Shown: positions 58,387 to 64,000 of the stretch, piece after piece
Numbering within the stretch: position 1 is the first letter of the stretch
How the letters are laid out: each line of letters begins with the position of its first letter
Source of the DNA: Periplaneta americana
Taxonomy: Eukaryota > Arthropoda > Insecta > Blattodea > Blattidae
Assembly: GCF_040183065.1 (NCBI RefSeq)
Contig: NC_091127.1
Location: 109,867,834 to 109,931,833, forward strand
Length of the DNA stretch: 64,000 bases
Direction of reading: 5' to 3'
Notes under the pieces: generated by a model
Databases searched by the model: none
The model's input: only the letters and a program-made list of their open reading frames with translations
Told to the model about the DNA's origin: nothing
Position numbers and translations under genes: made by a program

Positions 58387-58446
<60 letters not shown>
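58387..58446. repeat. (AAT)n microsatellite
   Basis: About 20 AAT units, roughly 350 bp upstream of the katanin 5' exon. Confidence 0.95.
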
Positions 58447-59214
58447 TTTATTTATTCTGACAGAGTTAAGATCGTAAGGTCTTCTCTTCGACTCAACCAG
58501 AGGATGAAAAGGAAATACATAATAATATAACGTTAACACAAAAGAAAATTATATACCTAAGGCAAAATCGAAGCAGGAAAATATGCATATGCCAGAAGAT
58601 TATCGAACTTAAATACCTACTTAAGGGGTTAGGTACAGCTTACAGCAGTACAATTTTGGAAATATTCAACATTTTTTTCCTCCATTACTGTATCTTGTAC
58701 AATAATGAAAATTAGTATGTGTAAAACACTGTCCTGCTACATGAAAAAAAAATATTTTTACAATTTAAAAAAAATATTTACTTTTTTTTTCCTTCAAAAT
58801 TCAGTTCACTGTACAGTTATGAAGCGTTTCCCACATGACTAAAAAATATTCAACGTTCTGTGATGAAATTTTTTGTGTGCATGTATGCACGTCATATCTA
58901 CAATATGACGCAAGATCACTTCTCTACCTTTGATAGATTGTCTGATAAAAAATAAATTCGTTTTGAAAAATCGTCAAATATCAGTATTTTCTTCTAACAC
59001 AAAATAAAAAAAAATATTTGTTAAGGAATGTAGTTGAAAGGGCATGATACTGTAAACATGAGTTTCAGCAATAAAATAAAAGAGAGAGAACATGAAAAAG
59101 TTGTTAAGTTTACGAGTTACAGGGAAGCGCTTCATCACTGCAGAGTGAACTGCCAACATTTTGAATTTTGAAAAAAAAAATATATTATATATTTTAAATC
59201 GTAAAAATATCGCA

Positions 59215-59320
59215 TTGTCTGTAATGAGACGATATTAGCGATCATAGTGGTTAGCAACTATATATGGATGCATATTTACTACATATTGAGCTTCGTGACT
59301 GTATATACTAGACTGTGTAA
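59215..59320. mobile_element. Half copy of the 2811-2990 MITE
   Basis: TGTAATGAGACGATATTAGC, GGTTAGCAACTATATATGGA and CTTCGTGACTGTATATACTA match the reverse complement of 2811-2915. Only one terminal repeat is present. Confidence 0.65.
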
Positions 59321-59467
59321 ACAGTATATTGCGATGCATGTACGGTAAGCGCATCGTAACAGAATCGAGGAAAGAGTTTGAAAAAACGAAGCGAAACAGA
59401 GTTTTTTAGTTTCTGAAATTCCGTTACGCACTTAACGCATGTGTATTGCATACAATTTTTTTGCAAT

Positions 59468-59835
59468 ATCATCATCATCATCATCATCATCGTCATCTTC
59501 ATGGATTAGATCTTTACTGATCTGTTCCGGCTCCTAAGTATAGTTGATCACTCCATCTTTTGGTTGGTCGTCCTTGACTTCTGTGACCTTGAGGCTTGTA
59601 ATTTAGGATCATACGGGACAGCCTTTCTTCATTCATTCTGCTGACGTGTTCAAACCATTTATTTCTATATTCTTCTATTTTTGTTATTATGCTGACTATT
59701 TGTAGTTCTTTGCGGATATTTTCATTCCTTTTCTTGTCTAAAAGAGTATATCCTGCTACATATCGAAGAAATCTCATTTCTGCTGCTTCCACTCTTCTTA
59801 TCATGCTTTTGCAATATATATTATATTTAATCATT
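59468..59835 (-). mobile_element. RTE-type LINE 3' end, (GAT)n tail
   Basis: The minus strand encodes RRVEAAEMRFLRYVAGYTLL, KWFEHVSRMNEERLSRMI and HRSQGRPTKRWSDQ, the same family as 6225-6654, and ends in GATGATGATGATGATGATGA. It is 5'-truncated. Confidence 0.82.
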
Positions 59836-60610
59836 TTAATTTATAGATACAATAAGTAATGTTAAAATTTTCAATCTTATGACTTATCAATTTAATATTA
59901 ACATTTGTTAATACATGTTAAATATAAATAATAAGCTTATATAAACGTTTTCGCCTTTTACGGCATCATCAGATACAACTTGCTTCTAAGATATCTAAAT
60001 TACACAGCGGAATTTTTGTTTTCTCTTATAGTAAATCATCAAATTGGTGTTGTAATAATTAATATGTACTGTAATAATGACTCACGAGTTTTATGTATTT
60101 TATTGTTGGAAAAATTTTTTTAGGTTGCAAATTTGAAAAACGTTTTTTAATTTAAAATTAAGACAATTTAAAATACACATGTGGCTGAAACCATTGTAAC
60201 ATGAGTTTCATGTATTTTAATACAAAATAAATTAGTTATACAATACAATACAATAAATACAATACAATAAAATAAATAATTATTATTATAAACCATTATT
60301 ATTATTATTATTAAAATAAAATACATAAAACTCGTGAGCTATTATTACAGTACATACTATATTACCTAATATTATAACAACAGTTTGATGGTTTACTGTA
60401 AGAGAAAACAAAAATTCCGCTATGTAATTTAGATATCGTGGAAGCAAGTTGTATCTGATGATGCCGTAAAAGGCGAAAACGTTTATAGATTATTTATATT
60501 TAACATGTATTAACAAAATGTTCATATTAAATTGATAAGTCATAAGATTGAATATTTTAACATTATTTATTGTATTTAATAATTGACTTATCTGAAAATA
60601 AAAACATGAA
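59835..60610. mobile_element. Large fold-back (palindromic) element
   Basis: The left arm (about 59840-60100) and the right arm (about 60310-60600) are inverted copies over roughly 260-280 bp. Shared pieces include AACGTTTTCGCCTTTTACGG, GATATCTAAATTACACAGCG and AATGACTCACGAGTTTTATG. The central spacer holds AT-rich simple repeats (ATTATTATT, AATACAATAC). No transposase is present. Confidence 0.8.
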
Positions 60611-60699
60611 TTGTACATTTAATTTATAGAATTTATAAATTGAAGATATGGATTGCACATAGGCCTATGTGAGCTAGGTTATGGCCTCCGGAATTGGCT

Positions 60700-61260
60700 A
60701 GATTCGATGTTCTCCTTGTATTCTCCTTGTTCTCTTTCTATTTCCCATGTAGCCTATCCTTATTTTTCCCCTCGCTCACTATATATTGCAATTATTCTCC
60801 TTAAATTTCCTTGTTTTCTTTGTCATCCCCTCGTTCTTGTTATATTCCCATGTGTTCTTGTTTTTCGCTTACGCCCTTGTATTGCTCTTTTTCTCCGTGT
60901 ACTCCCCTTATTCTCTTTGTCGTCCTTGTATTCCCATTGCTTCTCTCTTATTTCCCTTGTTGTCCCCTTGTTCTTCTCATAATATTCCCCAGGTGACACT
61001 TTTCTCCCGTTACCTTTATAATCCCCTTATTCTCCCCTTATTCTTCTTGTCGTCCCCTTGTTCTCCTTGTGTTCCTCATGTGTCCTTGTCTTCCGCTTGC
61101 TCTTCTTGTATTACCTTTGTTATTCTTGTCGTTCCCTTGTTCTCCTTTTTTTCCTCTTACTCCCCTTGTATTATCTTTGTTCTCCTTGTATGCAATATCC
61201 ATATTTCAAATGCTTGTAGTCGCTTCCCTTCACTTCGTCGTCATGTTTCGAAATTGTAAA
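60700..61260 (+). repeat. Pyrimidine-rich degenerate tandem tract
   Basis: About 560 bp is strongly biased to C and T on the plus strand and repeats TTCTCCTTGT, CCCCTTGTTCTC and TTCCCATGT variants without fixed period. All three plus-strand frames stay open for long stretches (Leu/Ser/Phe-rich), which is a by-product of the composition and not evidence of genes. Confidence 0.8.
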
Positions 61261-61299
61261 CTCACCCTCATTTTATCTCTCTAGAATGCTAATAAATAG

Positions 61300-63200
61300 A
61301 GTATATGTATTGACCGTTGTGCAGAAAGAACTTACTTCTGCCCCAGCGATATATGAATAAAAAATAAATAAATCTGAGGGGCGGAAAAAGTAGGACCTAT
61401 AACCGATGCGGACCTATATAAGAAGAGGAAATACCAAATTAAAAACACGTGTCTTGCACCAAAGACTAAGAGAAGAAAATTTGGATTACAAAATAGAAGA
61501 TAACCCTTCAATTTTAATTACCTACTCAGCAATCTCCAGTAGTGTTCCATAGCATAAAATTTCATATTATAATCTTCATAAAATGAGTACACACATTGCC
61601 TGTATTTCTGCTAACCTCTATGCGATATTTATTACATGAAATAGTTAAGTATTGTGTAAACGAGGAACTGAAATTTAAATATAAATATGACTGTGGTAAA
61701 AGATAATTATATGAATATAGCAGCAGGGATGATTTATATACACTTGTTTATTATAGAATTAAAAAAAAGAAAAGAAATGAGAATTTCAATCTTAGCATGT
61801 AAACAAGTTTTGAATGTGTAAAATAAATGCGATAGGGTGAAAACTTGCACTAAAACCAGAAGTAAGTGTAAGTTAAACCAACGTAAGTTGAATAATTATA
61901 TGATAGAAAATTTGTTATTAAATTGTGTAAATATTGTGTATTATCATTATTTGTGAATGTATCAGTTTTAAGATTAAGTTTATGTACTTTTGAACTATTA
62001 ATAAATAATAATACCATTGCCTGTATATCAGAGAAGGGATGTAGACGGATGTGCCTCTGAAGATTTGCATCCGAAACAACATTCACCTCTACTGTTTGAA
62101 TACGTTTGGCGCACAGAAATAACCTGGAGAATCGCTGGAACTGCAAGTAACTTCTATAAACATTTGATTTTGAAAAGCATCGAGAACCTAACTTGTTATT
62201 TATGGTAGTTCTTGTATATTCATGGTAATTTACTCTGATGGGGTAATACGTGTATAATGTATGGCCCCTTGTGTTCCTTCCGTAGACTGTATGCAATGTA
62301 GTGAGAACAGTGTTATTAGGAGTAATTTTTTCTCTCAATCCATTTTGGGATAAATAATGACGATTCATTATTTAATAGTTCCAATGAACGAGGAAGGTCA
62401 TTCAGAGATAATGAGTTATTGTTAAAGCCCATTTATCGAATTACTTGGAGAAAGACTGTGTTATAAGCGCTTTGTCCTGTATAAATCTCACAAGATTGCA
62501 AGAAAATATTGAAGTACTCTGAAAAGTTTAAACTGACATTATTTCTTTAACGTAGACTAAAAGAATTGCTTCACGAAACAAATTTCGCAAAAAAAATATA
62601 TATATATTAGGCTACTTAGGCTACATGAAACGAGTAATGAAGTGTCCAAACAAATGTCACTGTTTTTACGTATTCATAAGAAATTAGGACTATATTGTTT
62701 GAAATGCATTTCTCATAAATGAAAATAAAATATAATAATTTATAAAATTACACTTATGGAGGAGGTTGGGCTGTGATATAGGTTTTGGATGTCTCAACCA
62801 CGAATCCAGCGGGACAAAAAAATTTGGTCAACCTTGAAGATGTAAGTAAAAATGATTCATTATTACTCTTAACATGTCGCCCTGCCATGATTCAGTTTTT
62901 AAACAAGAGTAATCTGAAATATTACTATGTGGTAGAGCCTCAAAGTTGAATGTTTAGATGATGACTTCGCGTTTGGCGTCAGACTGCAAATGTCATCGTG
63001 AGATTAGTTTGTGACTGCAAGGAAGTGTGAACTACCAGTTCTACTGGGTTTTAAAGACAGACGTCTGTGTAACTTTTTGGTATAATAATAATTGTTGAAG
63101 GTGGGAGTAGTAAGTAGGTCTGATGAGAATTTGGAAACTTATTTTCACGACGTGATTAAAATAATGAAATATTTTCTTTAATCTGAATTTAACATAGAGC
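61300..63200. other. Upstream intergenic stretch
   Basis: No known gene family was recognised. A 172-codon open frame on the minus strand (62368-61850) is unlike anything known and is listed under rejected items. Confidence 0.35.
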
Positions 63201-63201
63201 C

Positions 63202-63202
<1 letters not shown>

Positions 63203-63258
<56 letters not shown>

Positions 63259-63278
63259 TAATAATAATAATAATAATG
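63203..63278. repeat. (AAT)n microsatellite
   Basis: About 25 AAT units with a single AAC interruption. Confidence 0.95.
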
Positions 63279-63775
63279 ACTCAGAAGAGGAATTACGTTC
63301 TCGGAAATCATAAAGATTAGGTTAGCTACGTTCGTAGCTCTCGTTTTTGGTTTTCATTATAGCTTGTAATTTCGCTGGAAATGCGAGCTGCACGATCGGA
63401 AGATCCGCAAGCCAAAATTAGTGACCCGCGCGTAGCGTGCTGACCAGAATTCAGTTCCCTCGTGAGGAAGTGACGGCCAATGTTGCAGCATGGTCTGCAC
63501 TTTTAATACTAACATGACCCACACAGAAAACTTGTGGGAATGTCTTACAACGAAGTTTCCAGCACATGTTTCATGCTTTGTCATAACTATAAGGAGAGCT
63601 CGAAATTTAGTAAGGAGATACTTAAATTATAAAGCATCAGCCGTAGGATGTATTCAAATAATTGCTCTGCATACATTCATAGCAGTCATCAGGCTCAACT
63701 GAAAGCGAAAAACGATCCATTTAACTTCAGTCCTATTGCTACCAACCTAATGTACTGTATCCTAGTCATCACAAC

Positions 63776-63844
63776 ACAACACAAGACAACACAACACAAC
63801 ACAACACAACACAACACAACACAACACAACACAACACAACACAA
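63776..63844. repeat. (ACAAC)n microsatellite
   Basis: About 13 units of the pentamer ACAAC, with one early GACAAC variant. Confidence 0.95.
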
Positions 63845-64000
63845 CTGTTTGAGATGAATTGGTTGTGATGTTAAGGCATTCTTATAGCTTCCATCTCCAG
63901 TACCAACTAATCTACATTGTGTCCAACTTAATATATGGAATGAAATGTGGAATGCAATTTTTGTGAGGGGGCACTATGATCCAACACTGCGACATTTCAC

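Noticed and set aside
60653-61284. Overlapping plus-strand open frames rich in Leu, Ser, Phe and Pro
   Set aside because: They are produced by the pyrimidine-rich repeat, are open in all frames and have no recognisable domain.
61850-62368. A 172-codon open frame on the minus strand
   Set aside because: It resembles no family I know, has no clear splice or promoter context, and sits in AT-rich sequence. Length alone is not enough to call a gene, although transcript evidence could change this.
63490-63702. Open frame containing TENLWECLTTKF, reminiscent of Tc1 transposases
   Set aside because: The match is confined to a few residues; no other transposase motif or terminal repeat is nearby.

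Overview
The window is animal nuclear DNA, most likely from an insect with a large, repeat-rich genome. A cockroach or another blattodean-like insect is a plausible source, but that rests only on the look of the RTE-type LINEs and tRNA-derived SINEs and is an inference. The sequence is AT-rich and intron-rich. It contains one clearly recognisable host gene and a dense, layered collection of transposable elements. There is no bacterial-style operon, CRISPR array or rRNA.

The host gene is a katanin p60-type microtubule-severing AAA ATPase (KATNA1/KATNAL1 family) on the minus strand. Eleven coding exons lie between 57585 (start codon) and 21170 (stop codon), with a probable 5' untranslated exon at about 57842-58045. 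All junctions follow GT-AG. The joined coding sequence is 1572 nt, giving 523 residues: an N-terminal MIT-like domain, a proline-rich then lysine-rich linker, a complete AAA cassette (Walker A, Walker B, sensor, arginine fingers) and the C-terminal Vps4-type helix. About 96 percent of the 36-kb gene is intron.

Layout. 1-21 kb (downstream of katanin): a degenerate DD81E IS630/Tc1/mariner-like element, tRNA-derived SINEs, several RTE 3' ends, a hAT-like element inserted in an RTE microsatellite tail, a hAT MITE inside another LINE, and an AT-rich stretch without genes (about 9.2-13.2 kb). 21-57.6 kb (katanin): the introns hold a 5'-truncated RTE with a 12-bp target duplication, a mariner-like element with roughly 270-bp terminal inverted repeats, a structurally complete DD82E transposon nested in a Tc1 remnant, a piggyBac-like element, two hAT-like elements with perfect 8-bp duplications, a Tc1-like element with both ends, and a decayed gene of an unassigned transposon family. 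58-64 kb (upstream of katanin): a large fold-back element, RTE remnants, a pyrimidine-rich degenerate tandem tract, and microsatellites.

The most notable item is the 1918-bp DD82E transposon at 31971-33888. It has 28-bp inverted repeats with one mismatch, TA flanks, a transposase interrupted only by one apparent single-base deletion, and a paralogous empty site at 37.6-38.5 kb in the same window. A second, distinct lineage with almost the same unusual catalytic spacing lies at 1.1-2.7 kb.
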